Below are positions 25,140-33,625 of a DNA stretch of 64,000 bases, in pieces (within the stretch, counting starts at the first letter, position 1; every line of letters starts with the position of its first letter). A program made the translations under genes and the position numbers. Location of the stretch: the NCBI RefSeq assembly GCF_031846525.1, contig NZ_JAVRHM010000019.1:1-64000 (forward strand). The letters run 5' to 3'. The stretch is from Autumnicola patrickiae. Lineage in GTDB: Bacteria > Bacteroidota > Bacteroidia > Flavobacteriales > Flavobacteriaceae. The notes under the pieces were generated by a model. It was not told the DNA's origin and made no database searches. It saw nothing but the letters and a program-made list of their open reading frames with translations.

Positions 25140-26882
25140 ATGTTTGAAATTTCAGAATTAAAAGCTAAGAAACTTCCTGAGCTTCAGGAGATAGCTAAAA
25201 CCTTAAACGTCCCAAAGTTCAGAAGCCTTAAAAAATTAGATCTTGTATATCAAATTTTAGATTACCAGGCTTCCAACCCGGCAAAAGTAAAAGAGGTTTT
25301 AACCGAGGAGAACGAAGCACCTGCATCATCTTCTGCTTCATCAGAACCAGATAACAAGCCACAAAAAGCTAAAGGCGGAAAAATCGGAAGTAATAAAAAG
25401 CCGCCGAAAAAACAGGAGAAACCTTCAGCTTCTGAAGAAAATAAAGATTCCGGTCAGAAATCTGAGACTTCTTCAAATACAAATAAACCAACTTCTGATA
25501 AGTCTCAAAATACTCATAAGAACCAATCCAGAAGCAATACGCCCAAGGATTCGAAAGATGAGAAAAATACTCCTAAAGGCAACAAACCTAATCCAAGGGA
25601 CAATAAGAAGGATACAAGAAGCAAAAAAGACAATAATAACTCTGGAAACAGGGATAATAACAATAATAATAGGGACAACAATAACCGGGACAACTCGAAT
25701 TCCAATTCTGGCAAAAACAGTGGGAACAGAGACAACAGGAACCGTTACCGCGAACCCGATTATGAATTTGATGCAATTATAGAAAGTGAAGGCGTGCTGG
25801 ATATTATGCAGGACAGCTATGGATTTTTAAGATCTTCAGATTATAATTATCTTACTTCTCCAGATGATATTTATGTATCGCAGTCACAAATCAGACTTTT
25901 TGGTCTGAAAACCGGAGATACTGTTTTAGGACAAATTCGCCCTCCAAAAGAAGGGGAAAAATATTTTCCGCTTATAAAAATCAGCAAAATTAATGGTCTT
26001 GATCCCCAGGTTGTTCGCGACAGGGTTTCTTTTGAACATTTAACGCCACTTTTCCCGACAGAAAAATTCAGCATTGCCGAAAAACAAAGCAGTATTTCTA
26101 CCAGGATTATGGATCTTTTCTCCCCTATAGGAAAAGGACAACGTGGTATGATCGTTTCCCAGCCAAAAACGGGAAAAACAATGCTTCTTAAGGATATTGC
26201 CAATGCAATAGCTGCCAATCATCCTGAAGTTTACCAGATTGTATTGCTTATCGATGAACGCCCTGAAGAGGTTACCGATATGCAACGTAATGTAAAAGGT
26301 GAAGTTGTGGCTTCAACTTTCGATAAAGAAGCTCATGAGCACGTTAGAGTGGCAAATATCGTCCTGGAAAAAGCAAAAAGACTTGTAGAGTGTGGCCATG
26401 ATGTGGTGATCCTTCTGGATTCTATCACAAGGCTTGCCCGTGCTTATAACACTGTACAACCTGCCAGTGGTAAGGTTTTAAGTGGTGGTGTGGATGCCAA
26501 CGCTTTGCACAAACCAAAACGTTTCTTTGGTGCTGCCCGTAATATTGAAAACGGTGGATCTTTATCTATCATTGCAACCGCGCTTACTGAAACAGGTTCC
26601 AAAATGGATGAAGTAATCTTTGAAGAATTTAAAGGTACCGGTAACATGGAACTTCAGTTGGATAGAAGAATTTCCAACAGAAGGATTTTCCCTGCCATCG
26701 ATCTTATCTCTTCAAGTACGCGTCGTGACGACCTGTTGCTGGATGAAGCCACAATACAACGTATGTGGGTATTGCGTAAATATCTTGCCGATATGAACCC
26801 AATTGAAGCTATGGAATTTATTAACGACAGGATAAAACAAACAAAAAACAACGAAGAATTCTTAATTTCCATGAATGGATAA
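25140..26882 (+). CDS. rho: Transcription termination factor Rho with long low-complexity insertion
   Basis: The RNA-dependent ATPase that ends transcription. The 580-residue protein has the Rho N-terminal helix bundle (ELKAKKLPELQEIAKTLNV, residues 1-45), then about 150 residues rich in Lys, Ser, Asn, Asp and Arg, then the RNA-binding domain (about 210-290) and the hexameric ATPase with Walker A PKTGKTMLLKDIA and Walker B VVILLDSITRLARAYN. Insertions of this kind are known in Bacteroidota Rho and may add RNA contacts or promote phase separation. The insertion carries reiterated Asn/Asp codons, so its length may vary among strains. Confidence 0.96.
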   Translation: MFEISELKAKKLPELQEIAKTLNVPKFRSLKKLDLVYQILDYQASNPAKVKEVLTEENEAPASSSASSEPDNKPQKAKGGKIGSNKKPPKKQEKPSASEENKDSGQKSETSSNTNKPTSDKSQNTHKNQSRSNTPKDSKDEKNTPKGNKPNPRDNKKDTRSKKDNNNSGNRDNNNNNRDNNNRDNSNSNSGKNSGNRDNRNRYREPDYEFDAIIESEGVLDIMQDSYGFLRSSDYNYLTSPDDIYVSQSQIRLFGLKTGDTVLGQIRPPKEGEKYFPLIKISKINGLDPQVVRDRVSFEHLTPLFPTEKFSIAEKQSSISTRIMDLFSPIGKGQRGMIVSQPKTGKTMLLKDIANAIAANHPEVYQIVLLIDERPEEVTDMQRNVKGEVVASTFDKEAHEHVRVANIVLEKAKRLVECGHDVVILLDSITRLARAYNTVQPASGKVLSGGVDANALHKPKRFFGAARNIENGGSLSIIATALTETGSKMDEVIFEEFKGTGNMELQLDRRISNRRIFPAIDLISSSTRRDDLLLDEATIQRMWVLRKYLADMNPIEAMEFINDRIKQTKNNEEFLISMNG

Positions 26883-26906
26883 GATTTTCTTCTGAATTTA
26901 TATACT

Positions 26907-26933
26907 AACCGGACAGAAATGTCCGGTTTTTTT
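26907..26933 (+). terminator. Rho-independent terminator of rho
   Basis: AACCGGACA pairs with TGTCCGGTT around GAAA, followed by a T-run, 25 bases after the rho stop codon. The gene for Rho thus ends at an intrinsic terminator. Confidence 0.9.
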
Positions 26934-26979
26934 ATAGGTTATACTGAAGGATTAATGAAGGGACAGGATTTCTCCCTAA

Positions 26980-29961
26980 CTAAAACTTCACTTTAAAGCT
27001 TTTGTCCGTAAATCTGGGATCCGGCGCGGTTTCCTGCCGGGAAAGCCATTGCACATTTATAGAAACATAATCCAGTTCCTCGACAACGGTCCCACGGCAT
27101 AGATATATTCCTTTGCTGTACAACGGATATTTTTCTGCGGAAGCCGGAAACTGAACAATATCAAAAATCTCACTGTCCTGGTCGTAGAAAGTTGAAAAGC
27201 ACATATACTTCCCATTAGCCGTAGGAGTTTTTTTGGCTACAATTAAATTGCCATAGATCTCTATTTCTTTACCTATATACTGCTGAAGGTTTTTTGCTTT
27301 TACTGAAGGTTTCATAGGATTCTTTAGCAAATCAAAATGACTGGATAAAGGAAACCCCAGTAATTCCATTTGATCATAAGCTTCAATAAGTCGAGAATAT
27401 TCAAATTCCGGAAGGTCAAAATCTTTATGTTCCGGTTTAAACAGAACCGCCTGGCTCGTTTTCCGTTTAGTTTTGCTCAGCTTAAAGTGTGCTTTCCACA
27501 ACAAATGATGCTTATCCAGACCGGTAAATCTAAAAGCATCGATTTTCAGCAAAATACTTAGCTGTTCTATAGAAACAGAAATCCGGTCTATAAAATCATC
27601 CAAAGATTTAAAATCGCCAAAAAATTGTCGGTTTTCAAGAATTTGCTGAACTGCTTTTGCTTCCAATTCCTTTATATATCCCAGGCCCAGATATATTTCT
27701 TTCCCGTAAATCGTGTTTGGGTGGTCGCTCTTATTAATGCAGGGCGCATGTACAATCCCGCCACATTTTCTTATTTCCTCAATATAAGTTTCTACAGAAT
27801 AGAATCCGCCGCCATTATTTAAAGCAGCGACCATAAACTCCAACGGAAAGTACTTTTTTAAATATAAACTCTGGTAACTCTCAACGGCATAAGAAGCAGA
27901 ATGTCCCTTCGGAAAAGCATATCCCGCAAAGGAAGATATCTGTTCCCAAACCTCGTTAATAATGTTTTCACTATAGCCTTTTTCCCTGCAATTGTTTCTG
28001 AAGTTTTGCTCTATAAGCTCAATTTTTCCTTTAGAAGTTTTCTTCCCGCTCATCCCGCGCCGCAGCACATCGGCATCATCAAAACTAAGTCCGGCAAACT
28101 TGTGCGCGATCTTCATCACATCTTCCTGGTAAACCATAACTCCGTAAGTATCTTCAAGGATTTCCAGCATCACAGGATGTCCCTGTTTGCGCCTTTCGGG
28201 ATCTCGGTGCCTCCTAATATATTCCTCCTTCATACCGCCATTGGAAATCCCGGGGCGTATTATCGAACTTGCGGCCACAAGGTTTAGGTAATTATCGGTT
28301 TGCAGTTTTAGGAAAAGTCCGCGCATGGCAGGCGATTCTATATAAAAAACGCCCATACAATCGCCGGTTCTTAACAGTTTGTTAATTTCGGGGTCATTTT
28401 TAAAAACCGAAATATTTTCCATCTCCTCTACTTCCGCATCAGGTTGATTAACCTTAATAATTTCAATAGCATCGGTAATTTTTGAAAGTCCACGTTGGGC
28501 AAGAATATCGAACTTATGAATACCGACTTCTTCAGCAATATTCATATCAATCTGTGTGGTAATAAACCCTTTCGGCGGAAGAAAAGTGCCTGTATAATTA
28601 TAAACCGAATCATTAAGGATTAAAATTCCCCCGGAATGCACACTCAGATAATTCGGAAAACCTTCAATTAAAGCACTATATCGCAACACCAGTGTTTGCA
28701 GTTCATCCAGCTCTTTATACTTAAAATGTCCTGCAGAAAGTTTATCAATTTCTTCTTTTGGCAATCCAAAAACTTTACCGAGTTCCCGCGCCACGGCTCT
28801 TCGCTTAAAGGTCACATAAGTCCCCATTAATGCCGTGTTGCTGTAGGTTTTAAAAATATAGGCAGTGACATCGTTACGATCTTTCCACGAAAAATCAATA
28901 TCAAAATCGGGCGGGGAATTCCGGCTCTCATTAATAAAACGTTCAAAATATAAATCCAGCTCAATGGGATCTACATTGGTAATTCCAAGTACATAAGCCA
29001 CTACCGAATTTGCACCGCTGCCCCTGCCAATAAAAGGATAATTCCGGGATTTCGCATACTCCACAATATCCAGGTTAATAAGGAAAAATGATACAAAATT
29101 AAGCTTGATAATCGAGGAAAGTTCCCGCTCCACACGATCAAAAACATCCTTATTTGCATTGGGATAACGGCTGGGAAGGCGCTCGTAACATAACCTTTTC
29201 AGTTTCTCTTCATCCTCCTCCTTACTCGTCCCTGCCAGCAGCAAATTCCGGTTTTGTCCTTTCCCGAACTCAAAATCTACCTTGCAGCTTTGCATCAGCT
29301 TCTCCGTATTTTTCAGAATATGAGGGAAATTCTGAAAATGGGCAGTTAATTTTTCCTGCGGCAGCATTCGATCTGCAAACGATCCCTGCTCCCGCTCCGG
29401 AAGTTTGCTAAGTAATGTGTTATTGTCTATCGCCCGCAACAATCTATGCGCGTTGAAATCTCTTTTACTTCGGAAGCTCACGCTTTGCAAAAACACGAGC
29501 TTATCTTCTAAATGACGGTAGGTCCAAAATGGCAATTTTCGAAGGTCTGCTATAGAAATGCCTATAAATTCATTTTCTCTGAAGTCTTTCTTCTTCCGTT
29601 GCGCAACTTTTTCAAAAGGGTAAATGATGTAGCAATCCTGAAGAGCCGGTGCATCTGGCTCAAAAGCTCTTTCAGCATGTAAATAAGCAGAAAGATGCTC
29701 GTTTAATTTCCTAAATCCGGAATTATTTTTAGCAATTCCCACATATTGCTGATCTACGCCATTTCGGAAATCAATTCCTACGAGCGGATCAATTCCGTAG
29801 TCTTTTTTCGCAATTTTAATAAATTCAAGACAGGCAGAAGTATTGTTGATATCGGTAAGTGCCAGGCTTTCAACGCCATTACTTTGCGCCAGTTCACACA
29901 GCGCCTGTACGGGAAAAGTCCCGTAACGTAAAGAATAATATGTGTGGCAGTTTAAATACAA
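26980..29961 (-). CDS. DNA polymerase III alpha subunit, short DnaE type
   Basis: A C-family DNA polymerase of 993 residues, shorter than replicative DnaE (about 1,150 or more in this phylum, often over 1,400). It has a PHP domain at the N-terminus (NCHTYYSLRYGTFPV, ALTDINNT), a palm with PPDFDIDFSWKDR carrying catalytic Asp residues and RGSGANSVVAYVLG, fingers, and a helix-hairpin-helix region (DAFRFTGLDKHHLLWKAHF). The size suggests the DnaE2/ImuC translesion class, but no imuA or imuB lies beside it. It starts 10 bases after hemW. An internal copy of the dispersed palindrome is at 29524-29543. Confidence 0.85.
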   Translation of the reverse strand: MYLNCHTYYSLRYGTFPVQALCELAQSNGVESLALTDINNTSACLEFIKIAKKDYGIDPLVGIDFRNGVDQQYVGIAKNNSGFRKLNEHLSAYLHAERAFEPDAPALQDCYIIYPFEKVAQRKKKDFRENEFIGISIADLRKLPFWTYRHLEDKLVFLQSVSFRSKRDFNAHRLLRAIDNNTLLSKLPEREQGSFADRMLPQEKLTAHFQNFPHILKNTEKLMQSCKVDFEFGKGQNRNLLLAGTSKEEDEEKLKRLCYERLPSRYPNANKDVFDRVERELSSIIKLNFVSFFLINLDIVEYAKSRNYPFIGRGSGANSVVAYVLGITNVDPIELDLYFERFINESRNSPPDFDIDFSWKDRNDVTAYIFKTYSNTALMGTYVTFKRRAVARELGKVFGLPKEEIDKLSAGHFKYKELDELQTLVLRYSALIEGFPNYLSVHSGGILILNDSVYNYTGTFLPPKGFITTQIDMNIAEEVGIHKFDILAQRGLSKITDAIEIIKVNQPDAEVEEMENISVFKNDPEINKLLRTGDCMGVFYIESPAMRGLFLKLQTDNYLNLVAASSIIRPGISNGGMKEEYIRRHRDPERRKQGHPVMLEILEDTYGVMVYQEDVMKIAHKFAGLSFDDADVLRRGMSGKKTSKGKIELIEQNFRNNCREKGYSENIINEVWEQISSFAGYAFPKGHSASYAVESYQSLYLKKYFPLEFMVAALNNGGGFYSVETYIEEIRKCGGIVHAPCINKSDHPNTIYGKEIYLGLGYIKELEAKAVQQILENRQFFGDFKSLDDFIDRISVSIEQLSILLKIDAFRFTGLDKHHLLWKAHFKLSKTKRKTSQAVLFKPEHKDFDLPEFEYSRLIEAYDQMELLGFPLSSHFDLLKNPMKPSVKAKNLQQYIGKEIEIYGNLIVAKKTPTANGKYMCFSTFYDQDSEIFDIVQFPASAEKYPLYSKGIYLCRGTVVEELDYVSINVQWLSRQETAPDPRFTDKSFKVKF
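29524..29543. repeat. Dispersed palindrome copy inside the dnaE-type gene
   Basis: CCAAAATGGCAATTTTCGAA. On the minus strand it encodes LRKLPFW in the polymerase, in a different frame from copies in other genes. Confidence 0.55.
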
Positions 29962-29971
29962 CTCCTAATTA

Positions 29972-31165
29972 TTATTCCAGATAAAACAAATCTGAAGCAA
30001 TGCCGTCACTCAAAAATTTGCCTTTAGAAGTGACATGCAGCACCTGATTTTTATTCTTAATCAGTTCCTTTTCTAAAAGAACATCGGCATTCTTAAGAAG
30101 GTGATCTCTATATTTTACACCAAAAACTGCTTCAACTTCAGCGATATCCACTCCATATTGCGTTCGCAGTCGTGTCATCACATATTCATTATATTTATCA
30201 GTGGTCGTTAGCTCTTCGGTTTCTATAGGAAGTTCATTTTTTTCCAGTGCTTTTATGTAAAGCGAATTGTTGCTCACATTCCATTTTCTAAAGTTTCCGT
30301 CATACGAATGCGCTGAAGGTCCAATTCCCAGGTAAGATTTCCCAAGCCAGTATGCGGTGTTATTCTGAGAGAAATAGCCCTCTTTTCCAAAGTTCGAAAA
30401 TTCATAATGCCGAAAATTGGCATTTTTAAGTATGCGCACCATAATCTCAAAATGGGCCTTCGCAACCTCATCGTCTACAGGTTTTATTTTTCCTTTTTCA
30501 ATATATTTATGCAGCGCGGTATTTGGTTCTACCGTAAGCGCATAGCTGGAAATATGCGGCACCCCAAGATCCAGGGCAATTTGCAGATTTTGTTGCCATC
30601 TTTCTGCACTCATATCCGGAATTCCGTAAATTAAATCTATAGAAATATTATCGAAATATTTTGTCGCCAGCTGGATACTTTCCAGGGCCTCTTTAGCATT
30701 ATGCGCGCGGTTCATCAGTTTTAGATCTTCTTCAAAAAATGACTGCACCCCAATACTGAGCCGGTTAATTTTTGAAGCTTTCAGCATTTTCAATTTTTCT
30801 TCGGAAAGATCGTCTGGATTGGCTTCGAGAGTGATTTCAGGATTTTCAGCAACCTGATAATTAGCAAAAATCGCAGTAAATATTTGCTGAAGTTCTTCCG
30901 AAGTCAATAAACTCGGAGTCCCGCCGCCAAAATAAATCGTCCTGATTTCCTTCTCCGGAAGTTCATTTTTCCGAAGCTCCAGTTCCCAGCAAAGCATATC
31001 CACCAGCTGATCTTTCTTCTTCATAGAAGTCGAAAAATGAAAATCACAGTAGTGACAGGCCTGCTTACAAAAAGGAATATGGATATAAATCCCAAAGCCC
31101 CTCCCAACCTCCCCGGAGGGGAGGAGTTTATCATCGATATTTTTATAATTGGAAGCAATTTTCAT
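29972..31165 (-). CDS. hemW: Radical SAM haem chaperone HemW family
   Basis: A 397-residue radical SAM protein of the HemW (coproporphyrinogen dehydrogenase-like) family, which carries haem rather than oxidising porphyrin. The cluster motif CKQACHYC is at residues 33, 37 and 40, followed by YFGGGTPSLL, LEANPD and GVQSF, and a C-terminal HemN-type domain. Other members normally begin two or three residues before GIYIHIPFC; here about 22 extra residues precede it, partly encoded by a GC-rich hairpin repeat at 31093-31126. The ATG at 31165 is the only nearby start codon I can support. It lies in the ruvC-hemW-dnaE run. Confidence 0.88.
   Translation of the reverse strand: MKIASNYKNIDDKLLPSGEVGRGFGIYIHIPFCKQACHYCDFHFSTSMKKKDQLVDMLCWELELRKNELPEKEIRTIYFGGGTPSLLTSEELQQIFTAIFANYQVAENPEITLEANPDDLSEEKLKMLKASKINRLSIGVQSFFEEDLKLMNRAHNAKEALESIQLATKYFDNISIDLIYGIPDMSAERWQQNLQIALDLGVPHISSYALTVEPNTALHKYIEKGKIKPVDDEVAKAHFEIMVRILKNANFRHYEFSNFGKEGYFSQNNTAYWLGKSYLGIGPSAHSYDGNFRKWNVSNNSLYIKALEKNELPIETEELTTTDKYNEYVMTRLRTQYGVDIAEVEAVFGVKYRDHLLKNADVLLEKELIKNKNQVLHVTSKGKFLSDGIASDLFYLE
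31093..31126. repeat. GC-rich hairpin repeat overlapping the hemW 5' end
   Basis: Arms CCTCCCC and GGGGAGG lie within a segment beginning AAAGCCCCTCCCAACC. A related copy in opposite orientation is at 31193-31225. This type of short G/C-block repeat is scattered in flavobacterial genomes. It is translated here as LPSGEVGRG near the HemW N-terminus. Confidence 0.6.
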
Positions 31166-31192
31166 GAAAATTCTTTCTAGTTCCCAAGAGCT

Positions 31193-31225
31193 ATTCCCCC
31201 TTCGGGGGCCAGAGGGCTTTTATTC
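31193..31225. repeat. GC-rich hairpin repeat between ruvC and hemW
   Basis: CCCCCTTCGGGGG forms a tight hairpin and is followed by CCAGAGGGCTTTTATT. Its reverse complement starts AAAGCC and resembles the copy at 31093-31126, so the two form an inverted pair around the hemW start. It may also weaken read-through from ruvC. Confidence 0.55.
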
Positions 31226-31278
31226 TATTTTGAAAATGATTTTACATTTTCAAATTTTCAAATTGGCACATTTTCAAA

Positions 31279-31830
31279 TTATTTTACCTTCCCCGGATTT
31301 TGTTTTACAAACGCAGCCCAGCCGGTGTAGCTTTTTCCGCCCACAACTTTGCCGGAATTGTAAAAATGGCAAACCGCAGCTGCTAGCCCGTCGGTTGAGT
31401 CGAGATTTTTTGGTAAAGTTTTCAGGTTAAGCAAACTTTGGAGCATTTTCGCAACCTGCTCTTTGCTGGCGTTTCCGTTGCCGGTAATAGCCATTTTTAT
31501 TTTCTTCGGAAGGTATTCTGTAATCGGGATTTGCCTGGAAAGTCCTGCTGCCATTGCCACTCCTTGTGCACGACCAAGTTTGAGCATAGACTGCACATTT
31601 TTTCCGAAGAACGGTGCTTCAATCGCAATTTCATCAGGATGAAAGGTGTCGATAAGTTCTATTGTACGCTCAAAAATCAATTTCAGTTTAACGTAGGGAT
31701 CATCGTATTTTTGAAGCTGAAGCTCATTCAACTGCAAAAACTGCATTTTTTTATCTTCCACTTTTATGAGTCCGAAACCCATAATTGTCGTTCCAGGATC
31801 TATACCTAAAATAATTCTTTCGCTCTTCAA
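31279..31830 (-). CDS. ruvC: Crossover junction endodeoxyribonuclease RuvC
   Basis: RuvC resolves Holliday junctions in recombinational repair. The 183-residue protein shows ILGIDPGTTIMGFGLI (first acidic residue), EIAIEAPFFGKN (Glu) and DSTDGLAAAVCHF (C-terminal acidic pair), the standard RNase-H-like set. It leads the hemW-dnaE run. A TAGCTTTG -7 element on the minus strand (31886-31893) and a long hairpin lie in its leader. Confidence 0.94.
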   Translation of the reverse strand: MKSERIILGIDPGTTIMGFGLIKVEDKKMQFLQLNELQLQKYDDPYVKLKLIFERTIELIDTFHPDEIAIEAPFFGKNVQSMLKLGRAQGVAMAAGLSRQIPITEYLPKKIKMAITGNGNASKEQVAKMLQSLLNLKTLPKNLDSTDGLAAAVCHFYNSGKVVGGKSYTGWAAFVKQNPGKVK

Positions 31831-31846
31831 AATTGCAGTTTTCGGG

Positions 31847-31886
31847 GTGAGGCTGTGGGAAAATATGTATTTTCGAACAGCCTCAC
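31847..31886. repeat. Long hairpin in the ruvC leader
   Basis: GTGAGGCTGT (from 31847) pairs with ACAGCCTCAC (to 31886), and the inner part GAAAATA/TATTTTC pairs around a TG centre, giving about 17 paired bases per arm with a two-base mismatch. It sits between ruvC and the divergent glycosyltransferase gene. The GAGGCTGT/ACAGCCTC arms look like a MITE-type or terminator-like element; the inner part resembles the dispersed GAAAAT...ATTTTC palindrome. Confidence 0.65.
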
Positions 31887-31944
31887 AAAGCTAAGGAATT
31901 CTGTTTTGTTACTCTCATTTTTAAACCAGCATTAAAATTGCCAA

Positions 31945-33078
31945 ATGGTGCTAAGTATCTTCATTTTTATCGCAGTTTGTTACCTGGTTTTGATAATTAC
32001 GCTGATTTATGGCTGGAATCAGGTTCCTGAGTTTAAAACTGAACATTTTGAGCCGAAAATTGGCTTTTCTATTATAGTTCCCTTCAGAAATGAAGCTGAA
32101 AACCTTCCGGATTTACTAAAATCCCTCTCAAAACTGGAATATCCGGCTTCTCAGTTTGAAATTTTGCTTATTAATGATGCTTCTGAAGATAATTCGGTAA
32201 AAATTTGTTCAGAATTTCAGCTTGAACATCAAAATCTCAAAATCAACATTCTGGACAACGAATTATTGTCCGGATCACCAAAAAAAGACGCTTTAAAGCG
32301 GGGTATCGAAAATGGCAATTATCGACATATAGTAACCACAGACGCCGATTGTATTGTGCCTGAACTCTGGCTACAGACCTTTAACGATTTTATCCTGAAA
32401 TCTAATGCCGACATGATCTGCGCACCGGTTCGTTATCGGGATTCTGAGAGAAAAAAGTTGTTTCAGAAGTTTGAAGAGCTGGATTTTATGAGCCTGCAGG
32501 CCACCACTGTTGGCGCATTTGGGATGGAGCAGCCTTTTATGTGCAACGGAGCGAATTTATGTTATAAAAAGGAGGCTTTTTTAGCCGCGGAAGGTTTTTC
32601 CGGTAACGAAAAAATCGCCAGCGGCGATGATGTCTTTTTACTTCAGAAATTTCAGGATAAAGGATTAAAAGTTGAATTTTTGAAATCTGAAAATTCAATT
32701 GTAGCAACAAAACCTCAGCAGACATTGGCTCAGCTTGTATCGCAGCGGGTGCGATGGGCCGCAAAAGCCCCTGCCTATACATCTACATTTTCGAAGTTTG
32801 CCGGGCTCAGTGTACTGCTAATGAATGTTTCGCTGATTCTAGCAGCATTTTTGGTGCTTTTTGAACAACTTCCGGAACAGCCAATCCTGGTAATTTTCCT
32901 GCTAAAATTTAACGCCGACTTTATCCTGATTTACTCGGCAGCAAAATTCTTTAAAAAAGAACTCCTGATGCGAAATTACTTTTGGTGCAGTATTGTTTAT
33001 CCTTTCTTTTCTGGGTTTGTAGCCGTAAAATCACTGTTTTCAAGATTTGAGTGGAAAGGGAGAAGGTTTAAGAGTTGA
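31945..33078 (+). CDS. Membrane glycosyltransferase family 2
   Basis: A 377-residue GT2 enzyme anchored by an N-terminal helix (VLSIFIFIAVCYLVLIITLIY) and two or three C-terminal helices. The GT-A domain shows FSIIVPFRNEAENLPDLL, INDASEDNS, TTDADC (metal-binding DxD-like) and QLVSQRVRWAAK (QxxRW). It likely adds sugar to a lipid or polysaccharide on the cytoplasmic face; the substrate is unknown. It is divergent from ruvC. A dispersed palindrome copy at 32304-32329 encodes GIENGNYRHIV. Confidence 0.9.
   Translation: MVLSIFIFIAVCYLVLIITLIYGWNQVPEFKTEHFEPKIGFSIIVPFRNEAENLPDLLKSLSKLEYPASQFEILLINDASEDNSVKICSEFQLEHQNLKINILDNELLSGSPKKDALKRGIENGNYRHIVTTDADCIVPELWLQTFNDFILKSNADMICAPVRYRDSERKKLFQKFEELDFMSLQATTVGAFGMEQPFMCNGANLCYKKEAFLAAEGFSGNEKIASGDDVFLLQKFQDKGLKVEFLKSENSIVATKPQQTLAQLVSQRVRWAAKAPAYTSTFSKFAGLSVLLMNVSLILAAFLVLFEQLPEQPILVIFLLKFNADFILIYSAAKFFKKELLMRNYFWCSIVYPFFSGFVAVKSLFSRFEWKGRRFKS
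32304..32329. repeat. Dispersed palindrome copy inside the glycosyltransferase gene
   Basis: Core TCGAAAATGGCAATTATCGA, one base from a perfect dyad outside the GGCA centre, extended by TA/CA on the flanks. Confidence 0.6.
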
Positions 33079-33105
33079 ATGGCGTACTTTAATCGTGTTA
33101 CCACC

Positions 33106-33215
33106 GACATTGCGAGTGAAGTGCAACGGAGCGAAGCAATCTGTTGTGGCGGAACATGTTTTCATATTTGGAGTGTGTCTCATGAGATTGCTTCGGCCTT
33201 TAAGCCTAGCAATGC
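33106..33215. repeat. MITE-like inverted repeat element
   Basis: The left arm has ACATTGCGAG and CGAAGCAATCT (33106-33142). The right arm has AGATTGCTTCGG and TAGCAATGCC (33184-33215), its near reverse complement. Elements of this pattern (CATTGCGAG...GAAGCAATCT and inverse) are scattered intergenic repeats in Bacteroidota genomes as I recall them. It fills the gap between the glycosyltransferase and the YciI-like gene; no transposase is nearby. Confidence 0.7.
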
Positions 33216-33274
33216 CGAATTCAGCTCTCACTCATAAAATAATTATCGTATTTTAGTTTCAGAATAAAACAGCT

Positions 33275-33559
33275 ATGAATTATTACATCCTGAAATATCA
33301 ACTTGAGGAAATCTACCTGGAAGACCGCGGAAAATATCGTACAGAGCATTTAAACCTGGCAAAGGAAACTGCCCAAACCGGAACGCTAGTTCTGGCCGGA
33401 GCCATGGATGATCCCGCAGATGAAGCACTGCTGATTTTTAAGGCCCCTGATGAGGCAGCGGCAAAAACTTTCGCCGAAAAAGATCCTTACGTGAAAAACG
33501 GACTTGTAAAAAAATGGAGCGTGAGAAAATGGAATGTGGCAGTGGGAGATACACACTAG
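33275..33559 (+). CDS. YciI-like protein
   Basis: A 94-residue YCII-related ferredoxin-like fold protein (MNYYILKYQLEEIYLEDRGKYRTEHLNLA...GTLVLAGAMDDPADEALLIFKA...FAEKDPYVKNGL). The family's His/Asp pair is seen as EHL and KDPY. Cytoplasmic; enzymatic role uncertain, some relatives are dehalogenase-like. It is flanked on both sides by hairpin repeats, so it is probably monocistronic. Confidence 0.85.
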   Translation: MNYYILKYQLEEIYLEDRGKYRTEHLNLAKETAQTGTLVLAGAMDDPADEALLIFKAPDEAAAKTFAEKDPYVKNGLVKKWSVRKWNVAVGDTH

Positions 33560-33566
33560 CTAATTT

Positions 33567-33604
33567 CCACCCCGTCCTACGGACACCCCTCCGGCGGAGG
33601 GGAA
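33567..33604. repeat. Double-hairpin GC repeat after the YciI gene
   Basis: Two adjacent stems: GTCC-TAC-GGAC (33574-33584) and CCCCTCC-GGC-GGAGGGG (33586-33602). The composition is far from the local average. It is related in style to the G/C-block repeats at hemW and lacks a T-run, so it is not a standard terminator. Confidence 0.6.
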
Positions 33605-33625
33605 TAAATTTCCGTTTTCAATTCT

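Noticed and set aside
25514..25776. Leucine- or cysteine-rich open frames antisense to the rho insertion
   Set aside because: They are by-products of the repetitive Asn/Asp/Lys codons on the other strand and have no start context or homology.
30408..30430. GAAAATTGGCATTTTT in hemW as a palindrome copy
   Set aside because: The centre is shifted (TTGGCA) and the arms no longer pair in register; left out of the count.
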